Shown: positions 1 to 6,364 of the stretch, piece by piece | Layout: each line of letters starts with the position of its first letter | How positions within the stretch are numbered: position 1 is the first letter of the stretch | DNA from: Bacillota bacterium | GTDB taxonomy: Bacteria; Bacillota; Clostridia; Christensenellales; CAG-138 | DNA: 7,631 nucleotides | Direction of reading: 5' to 3' | NCBI GenBank assembly: GCA_023458615.1 | Contig: JAEWYV010000181.1 | Location: 1 to 7,631 of the forward strand | Notes under the pieces: model-generated | What the model saw: only the letters and a program-made list of their open reading frames with translations | The model's database searches: none | Told to the model about the DNA's origin: nothing | Made by a program: the position numbers and the translations under genes

Positions 1-1
1 A

Positions 2-1021
2 TTATTTTAGCACCGTTACGCTGGTTCCGTCAAGCAGCAGCGAGACGGTTCCGTCCTCATCGGTGCGATAGACCGTGATGCCTCGCGCGCTGAGCCGGTC
101 GAGCAATTCTTGATTTGGGTGCCCGTAATCATTGCCCTTGCCAACACTGATGACGGCAATGGCGGGAGACACAGCATCGAGAAACTTCTCAAAGGTGCCG
201 TCGCGCGAGCCGTGGTGTGCCACCTTTAACACATCCGCCTTGAAGTAATGGTTGGGCTGTGCTTTCAGCGCGAGTTTTTCGCCCAGTTCCGTCGTGTCGC
301 CCGTCAATAAAACAGCGGTGTTGCCGTAGGAAATGCGAATGATATAGCTCGTGTCGTTGAAATCGTCGTAGATCGTTTCATATGGTGCGAGGATGCGAAC
401 CTCAACCGCGTCGTCCCAGGGAATCAGTGTGTTTTTTCCGGCGTATGGCTGATGCACTTTTGCCTGACTTTCCTTTAATGCATCCAGCAGGTTAAAATAC
501 GTGTCGCTCTCCGCGTCAAACGGCGGGTAGTAAAAATCTCCAATCGGATAGGTGTCCACAATCTGAATCAACCCGCCGATGTGATCCGCATGCAGATGTG
601 AGGCGACCACCACATCCAACCCTACAACGCCGAGCGAGGAGAGGTAATGGTCGATGACCGGGAATGCTTCGCTTGGTCCGCCGTCCACCAGCATGGTTTT
701 GCCGGATGGTGCGCGCAGGAAGATGCTGTCCCCCTGACCAACATCAAGAAACGAAACAAGCAGGCCTGCATCAACGGCGGGCATTCCGTCACCGGTACTC
801 CCCGCCGCCGCGGTGGTAGCTGCGGATGAGGGTGTTGTGCTTGGCTGCGCGGATGCCGCGGTTGCAGCCTGAGTGAGAATGGTATTGTGCAGTAAAACGA
901 ATGCAACCGTGAGGATGATGAGGGCAAGCAGCAGCACGGCGGCAAGCGTTGCTCTCTCTTTACGCTTGGCGCTGCGTTCTTCAGATGATTCCGGTTGGTT
1001 CCAGTTCATTGATTGATCCAT
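2..1021 (-). CDS. Membrane-anchored ComEC-like MBL-fold hydrolase
   Basis: This is a metallo-beta-lactamase-fold protein of the ComEC/Rec2 C-terminal type, 339 residues from the ATG at 1021. One hydrophobic segment (about residues 25-47) follows a charged, Lys/Arg-rich N-terminus. An Ala/Ser/Thr/Pro-rich linker (about 50-79) comes next, then the hydrolase domain. Visible motifs are DVGQGDS (93-99), the metal-binding HLHADH (142-147), TGD (240-242) and AHHGS (268-272), all typical of the ComEC hydrolase domain. No lipobox Cys is seen, so it is probably a signal-anchored protein with the enzyme outside the membrane. It lacks the multi-spanning channel domain of full ComEC, so a role in DNA uptake cannot be assumed; a phosphodiesterase or nuclease activity is inferred from the fold. 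The start is uncertain. ATGs at 1021 and 1009 lie just after a good promoter but lack a clear ribosome site. An ATG at 1072 has a GGAG 11 bases upstream, and a GTG at 1084 is also in frame. The stop TAA is complete at 2-4. Confidence 0.88.
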   Translation of the reverse strand: MDQSMNWNQPESSEERSAKRKERATLAAVLLLALIILTVAFVLLHNTILTQAATAASAQPSTTPSSAATTAAAGSTGDGMPAVDAGLLVSFLDVGQGDSIFLRAPSGKTMLVDGGPSEAFPVIDHYLSSLGVVGLDVVVASHLHADHIGGLIQIVDTYPIGDFYYPPFDAESDTYFNLLDALKESQAKVHQPYAGKNTLIPWDDAVEVRILAPYETIYDDFNDTSYIIRISYGNTAVLLTGDTTELGEKLALKAQPNHYFKADVLKVAHHGSRDGTFEKFLDAVSPAIAVISVGKGNDYGHPNQELLDRLSARGITVYRTDEDGTVSLLLDGTSVTVLK

Positions 1022-1028
1022 AGCTCGC

Positions 1029-1056
1029 ATTGTACCATAATTCAGAATCGAATCAA
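1029..1056 (-). promoter_or_regulatory. Putative sigma-A promoter for the MBL-fold gene
   Basis: Read on the minus strand, TTGATT (1051-1056) is followed after 16 bases by TACAAT (1029-1034). The -10 is preceded by TGG, giving an extended -10 (TGGTACAAT). The predicted transcript start is near 1022, next to the ATG at 1021. That would make the message leaderless or nearly so, unless the gene starts at 1009. If translation really begins at 1072 or 1084, this match is accidental. Confidence 0.45.
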
Positions 1057-1183
1057 GATCGTAAAAAAGCATAAAATAGAGCACTCCGTACGATTTGGAA
1101 GCAAATCACATAAAAAAGCGAGTAGCTTGCACCACAACACACAAAAAAAGCAACATTCCGACACAATTTTGGATGATTTTCGC

Positions 1184-1212
1184 TTGACATTCGTTACATA
1201 CCGCTGTAATAT
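1184..1212 (+). promoter_or_regulatory. Sigma-A promoter of the GntR-ABC operon
   Basis: A perfect -35 TTGACA (1184-1189) is separated by 17 bases from TAATAT (1207-1212). Transcription should start near 1219, inside the operator palindrome that begins at 1216. This is among the clearest promoters in the window. Its position relative to the palindrome fits repression by blocking transcription initiation. Confidence 0.85.
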
Positions 1213-1215
1213 TCA

Positions 1216-1240
1216 AGTGTACTATAACGGATAGTACACT
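1216..1240 (+). promoter_or_regulatory. YtrA-type GntR operator palindrome
   Basis: Two perfect 10-bp inverted arms, AGTGTACTAT (1216-1225) and ATAGTACACT (1231-1240), flank the spacer AACGG. The outer ends form AGTGTA-13 bp-TACACT, which matches the inverted repeat described for Bacillus subtilis YtrA. The site covers the predicted transcription start and ends 12 bases before the ribosome binding site of the GntR gene. That is the position expected for autorepression. Binding by the adjacent regulator is inferred. Confidence 0.85.
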
Positions 1241-1264
1241 AACCCTCGAAAAGGAGGTAACGCG

Positions 1265-1642
1265 ATGTTTCAAATCGACCGGTTCGGGCGTACACCGATC
1301 TATGAACAAATTATCGATCAGACCCAGCGGCTGATCGCTTCCGGCATACTCAAGGAAGGCGATCAACTTCCATCAGTGCGCGTTCTCTCGCAGGAGCTCT
1401 CGGTCAATCCCAACACACTGCAAAAAGCATACAGCGAATTGGAGAGAAGGGGTCTCTGCGTCAGCGCGCCCGGAAACGGCAGGTTTGTCACCGCCGATGC
1501 CTTCCGCCTTGTTGGCGAAGGGCTCAAAGGTCAGCTCGAGGAGATACTGCGAATTGCAAGCGAACTTTGCGCGGCGGGCGTACCGTTTGATCGCGTGATG
1601 GAAGTTGTAACAACCGCATATGGAAAGGAAAAGCTAGCATGA
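1265..1642 (+). CDS. GntR-family repressor, YtrA subfamily
   Basis: A 125-residue transcription regulator, probably the repressor of this operon. Residues 10-75 form the GntR winged helix-turn-helix: PIYEQI near residue 11, then LPSVRVLSQELSVNPNTLQ (35-53) as the helix-turn-helix and GNGRFV (70-75) as the wing. The remaining ~45 residues are too short for a FadR-, HutC- or MocR-type effector domain. They fit the short helical dimerisation tail of the YtrA subfamily. The ATG at 1265 is set by a strong AGGAGG (1252-1257) 7 bases upstream. Its stop overlaps the ATPase start as ATGA, indicating translational coupling. In B. subtilis, YtrA represses an ABC transporter operon induced by antibiotics that bind cell-wall precursors. 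A similar role is likely here, but the inducer cannot be read from the sequence. Confidence 0.93.
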   Translation: MFQIDRFGRTPIYEQIIDQTQRLIASGILKEGDQLPSVRVLSQELSVNPNTLQKAYSELERRGLCVSAPGNGRFVTADAFRLVGEGLKGQLEEILRIASELCAAGVPFDRVMEVVTTAYGKEKLA

Positions 1643-2556
1643 TTAAGGCGCGTAAACTAACCAAGCGCTTTGGCGATGTAGAAGCGCTCGTCAACCTAAA
1701 CTGCAACATTCCGCAAGGCTGTATCTACGGCCTTGTTGGCGCGAACGGCTCCGGCAAGAGCACATTTTTACGTCTCTGCAACGGCATCTATCAGCCGGAT
1801 GAAGGGCATGTCTCCATCAACGGAGGAGAGGTGTTTGATAACCCCGCCGTCAAAGAGCACTGCGTATTTGTTCCGGATGAACTCTATTTTTTGCCGCAGA
1901 GTAACCTAAACCGCATGGCGCTCTTATATGAGGCCATGTACCCGCGTTTTTCCAACGAGCGGTTTTTGGAGCTGTGCGCAGCGTTTAAGCTGGATCGCAC
2001 ACGGCTGCTCAGCACATTTTCCAAGGGCATGCGTCGTCAGGCGGCGACGATATTGGCTCTCGCGGCGATGACGGACTATGTATTTTTTGATGAGACATTC
2101 GATGGGCTCGATCCCGTCATGCGAAATCTCGTCAAGAGCATGCTCTATGCCGATGTGGTTGAGCGCGGCTGTACGGCGGTCATCACCAGCCACAGTCTGC
2201 GCGAACTGGAGGATACCTGCGATCAGCTTGCCCTCCTTTATAAGGGCGGAATCGTGTTTGAGAGCGATGTGCAGAACCTGAAAACCTCTCTGTTTAAAGT
2301 GCAGGTCGCATTTGGAGACGAATATGACCGCGATCGTTTTGCGGATCTGGACATTCTCGCCTTCCATAAGCAGGGCAGCGTTGCAAACATGATTGTTCGC
2401 GGAGACAGCGCAAAGGCGAAATCGCTGGTTGGCGCTCAGTCGCCGTTGCTGATGGAGATTCTTCCGCTAACGCTGGAAGAGGTGTTTTTATATGAAATGG
2501 AGGCGCTCGGATATACCTTCGAGGAGCCGAGCATGAAAGGAGGCAGCCGCGCATGA
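1639..2556 (+). CDS. ABC transporter ATPase, YtrB-like
   Basis: A 305-residue cytoplasmic ATPase that should power the permease encoded next to it. Visible motifs are Walker A GANGSGKS (34-41), an ABC signature FSKGM (127-131) in place of LSGGQ, Walker B YVFFDE (147-152) with the catalytic Glu152, the D-loop GLDP (156-159) and the H-loop His185 in TSHS. The Q-loop region reads FVPDELYF, with no Gln at the usual place. From memory this is common in YtrB-type ATPases rather than a sign of decay. Residues from about 215 form a C-terminal extension beyond the nucleotide-binding domain. The gene overlaps the GntR gene by 4 bases and the permease gene by 4 bases. An AAAGGAA ribosome site lies inside the GntR gene. 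The specific substrate is unknown; GntR-linked homologues are tied to cell-envelope stress. Confidence 0.93.
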   Translation: MIKARKLTKRFGDVEALVNLNCNIPQGCIYGLVGANGSGKSTFLRLCNGIYQPDEGHVSINGGEVFDNPAVKEHCVFVPDELYFLPQSNLNRMALLYEAMYPRFSNERFLELCAAFKLDRTRLLSTFSKGMRRQAATILALAAMTDYVFFDETFDGLDPVMRNLVKSMLYADVVERGCTAVITSHSLRELEDTCDQLALLYKGGIVFESDVQNLKTSLFKVQVAFGDEYDRDRFADLDILAFHKQGSVANMIVRGDSAKAKSLVGAQSPLLMEILPLTLEEVFLYEMEALGYTFEEPSMKGGSRA

Positions 2557-4868
2557 AACCGTATTTGGAATCCATTCGCCGGCTTTCGCGCATTGCGCTG
2601 ATGCTGTTGGTACTCTGCGTTGCAGCTAGCGTTATCTTATCGATGCAGTTTTGCACTCTGGAGAATCAGTCGTCCATTCCGAGTTTTCGCACCATGTTTT
2701 TGCCGGTGATCATCTATGCGTTTATCGGCGGGATATTGCTTGCGATGGACGGTTTTTCGTTTTTAAACAAGCGTTCGGACAGCGATTATTATCATGGCCT
2801 GCCGGTATCTCGCAAACGTCTGTTCTGGGCAATCACACTGGGGGCAATCACATGGCTCGCGGCGACGATTCTCATCAGCGTCATCTCCGTGCTGCTTGTG
2901 TTTACGCTTTCCCATACGCCGTTTGTACCCAACTATACGTTGGTTGCCGTTCCGTTCTGCCTGGCGATCAGCCTGCTTTCGTTTGCCGCAGCGGCAATTG
3001 CCATGAGCCTGACGGGAACCTGGATGACGGATGTTGCCATTACCTTGCTGGTGCTCGGGTTACCGCGGTTCATTCAGTTTGTTGTTGCGCGCGGCATCAT
3101 TGCACGCTTCGGGCTTCTCAACTGGGTTGATCTTCCGTGGTATCTCTCGCCGGTTAGTAATGTTGCGACAGGTCAAATTGTAGCGTTTACCCGCGTTGTT
3201 CTCGGCACACAGCTCTATGAATTTGGCAACGCGCTGTACTCTCTCGCAATTGCAGCGATCGAACTGGTGCTTGCCTGCGTACTGTTCCTGCGCCGTCCGT
3301 CGGAAATTGCGGAGCGCGGCGCAAAGAGCCAAACGTTACAAACGGTGTTTGCCTGCCTTGTGATTTTTCCGGTCGCTATCCTGTTTGCCTCTAATGCGGT
3401 TCAGCCTTCGGTTACCAATCTGCTGATCGTTGCGGCTGTGATGATTGCGCTCTATGTCATCTATCAGATCGTTTCGCTGAGGAACACGCAAAAGGCGATT
3501 CGCTCACTGCCGTGGGCGCTAATTCCCGCGACGATTGCTCTGGTATTTTATCTGCTTTCTCCGCTTGCGTTGAACGCGATGAAGTATGATATTCCGGCTG
3601 CGTCGGAGGTTGCATATATTCAGTTCCCGGGCATGACCCGTACGCAGGGGGATGTGCCGTATGATGAATACCGTGTGTCTCAGGTGCGCTTCTCCGACCA
3701 GCAGCTTACGAAGTTTATCCTCTCTACGCTGCAGGAAAATGTCAGCACCGCGGATAATTACGGGAATATCGGTTATACGAACGGGCCGTTTGTCTCCTAT
3801 GAGCCGGTTACCATTGTGCTCAATAATGGTCGCAAAATCAGCCGGGAATTGTGTTTTGGAAACAGCAACACCCTCAACTCCCTCCGCGAGCAGACCCCGG
3901 CATATGTAGAGGCAATCCATTCGCTGCCGCCGGTCGACTCCATCTGCTATCGTCAGGGATATGATGTGTATGATGCGAATTACAGTCGCTCCGAATCCGT
4001 GCAGGAAGCGTATTATGAAGACATCAAAACGTCAAACGTGGTTCCGAACTGGAACTACAATCAGCGCAGCGATAGTGAATACAACAGCACGGGGGACAAC
4101 CAGTCGTTTGGTTCGCTGAGCCTGATCGGTTATGTTGGTAGTCAGCGTTACACCAACTATTATGACATCAAGCTCAAAACGCCGAAGGCAGCCGCCGCCT
4201 GGATGCAATTCCAGAACGGTCAGAGCTCGGACGAGTATTTCGATATACTCAAACAGTTCTGTGAGCAGGCGGACGCGAAGTTTAACAACTCAACCGACTA
4301 TCTGAATTGCACGTTTTCGTTCTATAATATTCCGATGTCCGACGGAACGAAGCAGTTTAATACGTTCTATTACACCCGTTCCGCTACGGATGAAACGGTT
4401 CTCAACAGCGCATTTTCGTCGCTTGCGAAGGAACTGATCGATATCGTCTCCCGCAGTGAAGCGACATCCGACCCGACCCGGCTTAGCGTTTTCACGTCGT
4501 GGAGCGGGCGCGCGGTGGATGAAAAGGGCGAGTTCCTCGGCGCGGATGTGATTGCGCGGCAATATGCCTCCTCCGGCGGCGGGTATGCCAGCGGTGGACG
4601 TCCCTACGGCAGTGCGGGCAATGTGGTGTACTATACCAGCAGCGGCTATCCCGTATACTACAATATGGATGGCACCATTGCCTCCTATAATCCAAGCTAC
4701 CGCACGTTTTCGCCAGCGGACGAAGCACGTGTTGTTGAGATTCTGAAGGAGTGGAATGAACTGCAAAAACAACTGCAATTCACCTATGGTGAGGCAAGTG
4801 ATACCCCTGCCACCATTGCCTCGGTGACCCAACTCCCGATTGATGTAACTCCAACACCGGTTCCCTAA
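2553..4868 (+). CDS. ABC-2-like permease with large C-terminal ectodomain
   Basis: A 771-residue membrane partner of the preceding ATPase. About nine hydrophobic segments occupy the first 341 residues (roughly 11-31, 48-68, 92-118, 128-153, 158-178, 228-247, 263-281, 288-308, 320-341). The short motif DYYHGLPVSRKRLF (78-91) between segments 2 and 3 resembles the cytoplasmic coupling loop of Firmicutes ABC-2-type permeases. With nine spans and a cytoplasmic N-terminus, the remaining ~430 residues would lie outside the cell. This part is hydrophilic and rich in Tyr, Asn and Ser. It contains a Tyr/Gly/Ser-rich stretch (about 670-719) and ends in a Thr/Pro tail. An AAAGGAGG site (2536-2543) lies 9 bases before the ATG, which overlaps the ATPase stop. 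Only one permease is present, so a homodimer is likely. The C-terminal domain may correspond to a domain of unknown function found on such permeases (not checked). The substrate is unknown. Confidence 0.85.
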   Translation: MKPYLESIRRLSRIALMLLVLCVAASVILSMQFCTLENQSSIPSFRTMFLPVIIYAFIGGILLAMDGFSFLNKRSDSDYYHGLPVSRKRLFWAITLGAITWLAATILISVISVLLVFTLSHTPFVPNYTLVAVPFCLAISLLSFAAAAIAMSLTGTWMTDVAITLLVLGLPRFIQFVVARGIIARFGLLNWVDLPWYLSPVSNVATGQIVAFTRVVLGTQLYEFGNALYSLAIAAIELVLACVLFLRRPSEIAERGAKSQTLQTVFACLVIFPVAILFASNAVQPSVTNLLIVAAVMIALYVIYQIVSLRNTQKAIRSLPWALIPATIALVFYLLSPLALNAMKYDIPAASEVAYIQFPGMTRTQGDVPYDEYRVSQVRFSDQQLTKFILSTLQENVSTADNYGNIGYTNGPFVSYEPVTIVLNNGRKISRELCFGNSNTLNSLREQTPAYVEAIHSLPPVDSICYRQGYDVYDANYSRSESVQEAYYEDIKTSNVVPNWNYNQRSDSEYNSTGDNQSFGSLSLIGYVGSQRYTNYYDIKLKTPKAAAAWMQFQNGQSSDEYFDILKQFCEQADAKFNNSTDYLNCTFSFYNIPMSDGTKQFNTFYYTRSATDETVLNSAFSSLAKELIDIVSRSEATSDPTRLSVFTSWSGRAVDEKGEFLGADVIARQYASSGGGYASGGRPYGSAGNVVYYTSSGYPVYYNMDGTIASYNPSYRTFSPADEARVVEILKEWNELQKQLQFTYGEASDTPATIASVTQLPIDVTPTPVP

Positions 4869-4895
4869 ACAAAGCCGAACCATGCGATTAACCGG

Positions 4896-4929
4896 ACGCC
4901 GCCCGCGCAGAAATGCGCGGCGGCGTTTT
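4896..4929 (+). terminator. Rho-independent terminator of the GntR-ABC operon
   Basis: A GC-rich hairpin lies 27 bases after the permease stop. The left arm is ACGCCGCCCGCGCA, the loop GAAA, and the right arm TGCGCGGCGGCGT with one bulged C. A short run of four T follows. The T-tract is short but the stem is very stable. The stem end touches the -35 region of the next promoter. Confidence 0.8.
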
Positions 4930-4957
4930 GCGTTGCGACGATTTTTTGTGCTATAAT
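4928..4957 (+). promoter_or_regulatory. Extended -10 promoter for tag and downstream genes
   Basis: A consensus TATAAT (4952-4957) is preceded by TGC, giving the extended -10 TGCTATAAT. The -35 is weak: TTGCGT (4928-4933) with an 18-base spacer. Transcription should start near 4964, leaving a leader of about 45 bases before the tag ATG. The leader holds a small hairpin, CCGCG-TGC-CGCGG (4966-4978), and a run of six T (4986-4991). Confidence 0.75.
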
Positions 4958-5009
4958 CATATTCACCGCGTGCCGCGGCAGATGCTTTTTTCGCAAGGGA
5001 GGGTTCGTT

Positions 5010-5606
5010 ATGGAGCAAAAGACACGCTGCAATTGGGTCAGGGAGTCCTCCGAATTGTACTGCGCCTATCACGACGATGAGTGGGGAACGCCGATTCACG
5101 ACGAAACCACCATGTACGGCCTCTTTCTGCTGGAGCTGTTTCAGGCAGGGTTATCCTGGATTACGCTGCTCAAAAAACGGGAAGCATTTCGCGAGGCGTT
5201 TGACGGATTTGATGCAGCGAAGATCGCCGCCTATGATGAAGAGAAGGTTGCGTTGCTGCTGCAAAACGCCGGGATCATCCGCAGCCGTGGAAAGATAGAA
5301 GCCGCCATTTCCAACGCGAAAATCGTGCTTGCGCTCCAGCAGGAGTTCGGCTCGTTTTGCAACTATCTCTGGCATTTTTCCGGCGGCAAGGTTGTGCTGA
5401 GCCCAAACGCGGCCTATCGCCCGACAAGCCCGCTCTCCGATCGAATTTCAGCGGATCTCAAGCGGCGCGGCATGCGCTATGCCGGATCGGTCACCATTCA
5501 CTCCTTCCTTCAGGCGGCAGGCATCGTGAACGAGCATGAGCCGAGCTGCTATCGTTACAGTGAACTCATGGACGAGGCGGGGCCGGACGGGACACTTACG
5601 GAATAA
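5010..5606 (+). CDS. tag: DNA-3-methyladenine glycosylase I
   Basis: A base-excision repair enzyme that removes 3-methyladenine from alkylated DNA, leaving an abasic site. The protein has 198 residues, close to the family norm. The zinc ligands known from E. coli Tag (Cys4, His17, His175, Cys179) have counterparts here at Cys7, His21, His176 and Cys180. The motif YHDDEWG (20-26) is characteristic. LLELFQAGLSW (40-50) carries Glu42 and Trp50, matching the base-pocket Glu38 and Trp46 of E. coli. The ATG is set by GGGAGGG (4997-5003) 6 bases upstream. It is the first gene after the promoter at 4928-4957, and no terminator separates it from the methyltransferase-like gene 44 bases downstream. No Ada or LexA box was recognised, so constitutive expression, as known for tag in E. 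coli, is plausible. Confidence 0.96.
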   Translation: MEQKTRCNWVRESSELYCAYHDDEWGTPIHDETTMYGLFLLELFQAGLSWITLLKKREAFREAFDGFDAAKIAAYDEEKVALLLQNAGIIRSRGKIEAAISNAKIVLALQQEFGSFCNYLWHFSGGKVVLSPNAAYRPTSPLSDRISADLKRRGMRYAGSVTIHSFLQAAGIVNEHEPSCYRYSELMDEAGPDGTLTE

Positions 5607-5650
5607 CAAACGATAAGATAGAATCCCATAGAACAGGAGACTAACACACA

Positions 5651-6340
5651 TTGGAAGAATTTGTCTGGACAGATGCACACATTCGCTGGATGAGCGATGC
5701 CTCGAAAAAGAGTAAGTTTTATTATCAGATTGCCGAACGCATATCCGCTTACCTTCCGCCGACGGCGCGGGTATTTAACGCGGGCGGAGGGGTAGGCGAT
5801 CTTGCCATATGGCTTTCCTATCATGTGGAGCAGGTCACGGTGATCGATAACGACCCGAAAGCGGTTGCGGCGTTTCGCGCGCATTGCCCGCATAATGTGG
5901 TCGCAATCCTTGGCGATGTACTTAACTATTCGCCGGATAAACTCTATGATGCGCTAGTGCTCTGCGACATCGGCGGCGCGGAGCAGATTATGCCCGTCGT
6001 ACGTGAGATTTCCCGCGCAAAGACATTTGTCCTGCTTTCCCGCGACAAGGCGGAGGGTGAGGCGGCAATTGCGGAATTGAGCGACATGCTCAAAGCGGCA
6101 AAGATTCCATTTTCCTATTTTCCGATTGAGCAGGAGCACATTCAGCCGCTGCGCTCACTGGATGATGCAAGGGAATATCTCTTGTTCGCGGAAGGGCGTA
6201 CGCTTTCAAAGTCGGATCTGGGAGAAATTTTGGAGAAGACAGGCGAAAGTGAGCTGCCATATCTATATAAAACCAATCGCAAGGTCGGCATGATTGTGTT
6301 TGACGCGGCGAATCCCGCGCTGAAGAAACCGCTCGCGTAA
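5651..6340 (+). CDS. Class I SAM-dependent methyltransferase-like protein
   Basis: A 229-residue cytoplasmic protein with a Rossmann-like methyltransferase core. The N-terminal helical part (EEFVWTDAHIRWMSDASKK, 2-20) leads into motif I VFNAGGGVGD (41-50) and an acidic ribose-binding residue in VTVIDNDP (62-69, Asp66). GDVLNY (88-93) and YDALVLCDIGG (99-109) follow at motifs III and IV. Motif I has Asn where an acidic residue is usual, so SAM binding is likely but activity is not proven. The start is TTG: an AGGAG (5635-5639) lies 11 bases upstream. The first internal ATG (5690) has no ribosome site and would remove the tryptophan-containing N-terminus, which I believe is conserved in relatives. 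The gene lies 44 bases after tag and 24 bases before the xdhC-like gene. The substrate is unknown. Proximity to xdhC suggests a shared pathway more than a link to repair. Confidence 0.75.
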   Translation: MEEFVWTDAHIRWMSDASKKSKFYYQIAERISAYLPPTARVFNAGGGVGDLAIWLSYHVEQVTVIDNDPKAVAAFRAHCPHNVVAILGDVLNYSPDKLYDALVLCDIGGAEQIMPVVREISRAKTFVLLSRDKAEGEAAIAELSDMLKAAKIPFSYFPIEQEHIQPLRSLDDAREYLLFAEGRTLSKSDLGEILEKTGESELPYLYKTNRKVGMIVFDAANPALKKPLA

Positions 6341-6364
6341 GCCTTTTTCGGAGGGTGAAATCGG

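Noticed and set aside
1013..1234. A 73-codon plus-strand frame in the divergent intergenic region
   Set aside because: It runs over both the minus-strand promoter and the GntR operon promoter/operator. The translation is basic, low-complexity and unfamiliar, and it has no ribosome site.
1924..2367. A 147-codon minus-strand open frame inside the ATPase gene
   Set aside because: It lies fully antisense to a clearly conserved ATPase, with no ribosome site and no recognisable motifs.
4971..4980. Perfect 10-bp palindrome TGCCGCGGCA as a possible operator in the tag leader
   Set aside because: It has no spacer and no regulator next to it, and it is explained as part of a small CCGCG/CGCGG hairpin. 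Too short to call a binding site.
4290..5099. A 269-codon open frame on the minus strand
   Set aside because: It is antisense to the permease end and the tag start, crosses the terminator and promoter, and encodes an Arg-rich sequence with no recognisable domain. It is a shadow of GC-biased coding on the other strand.
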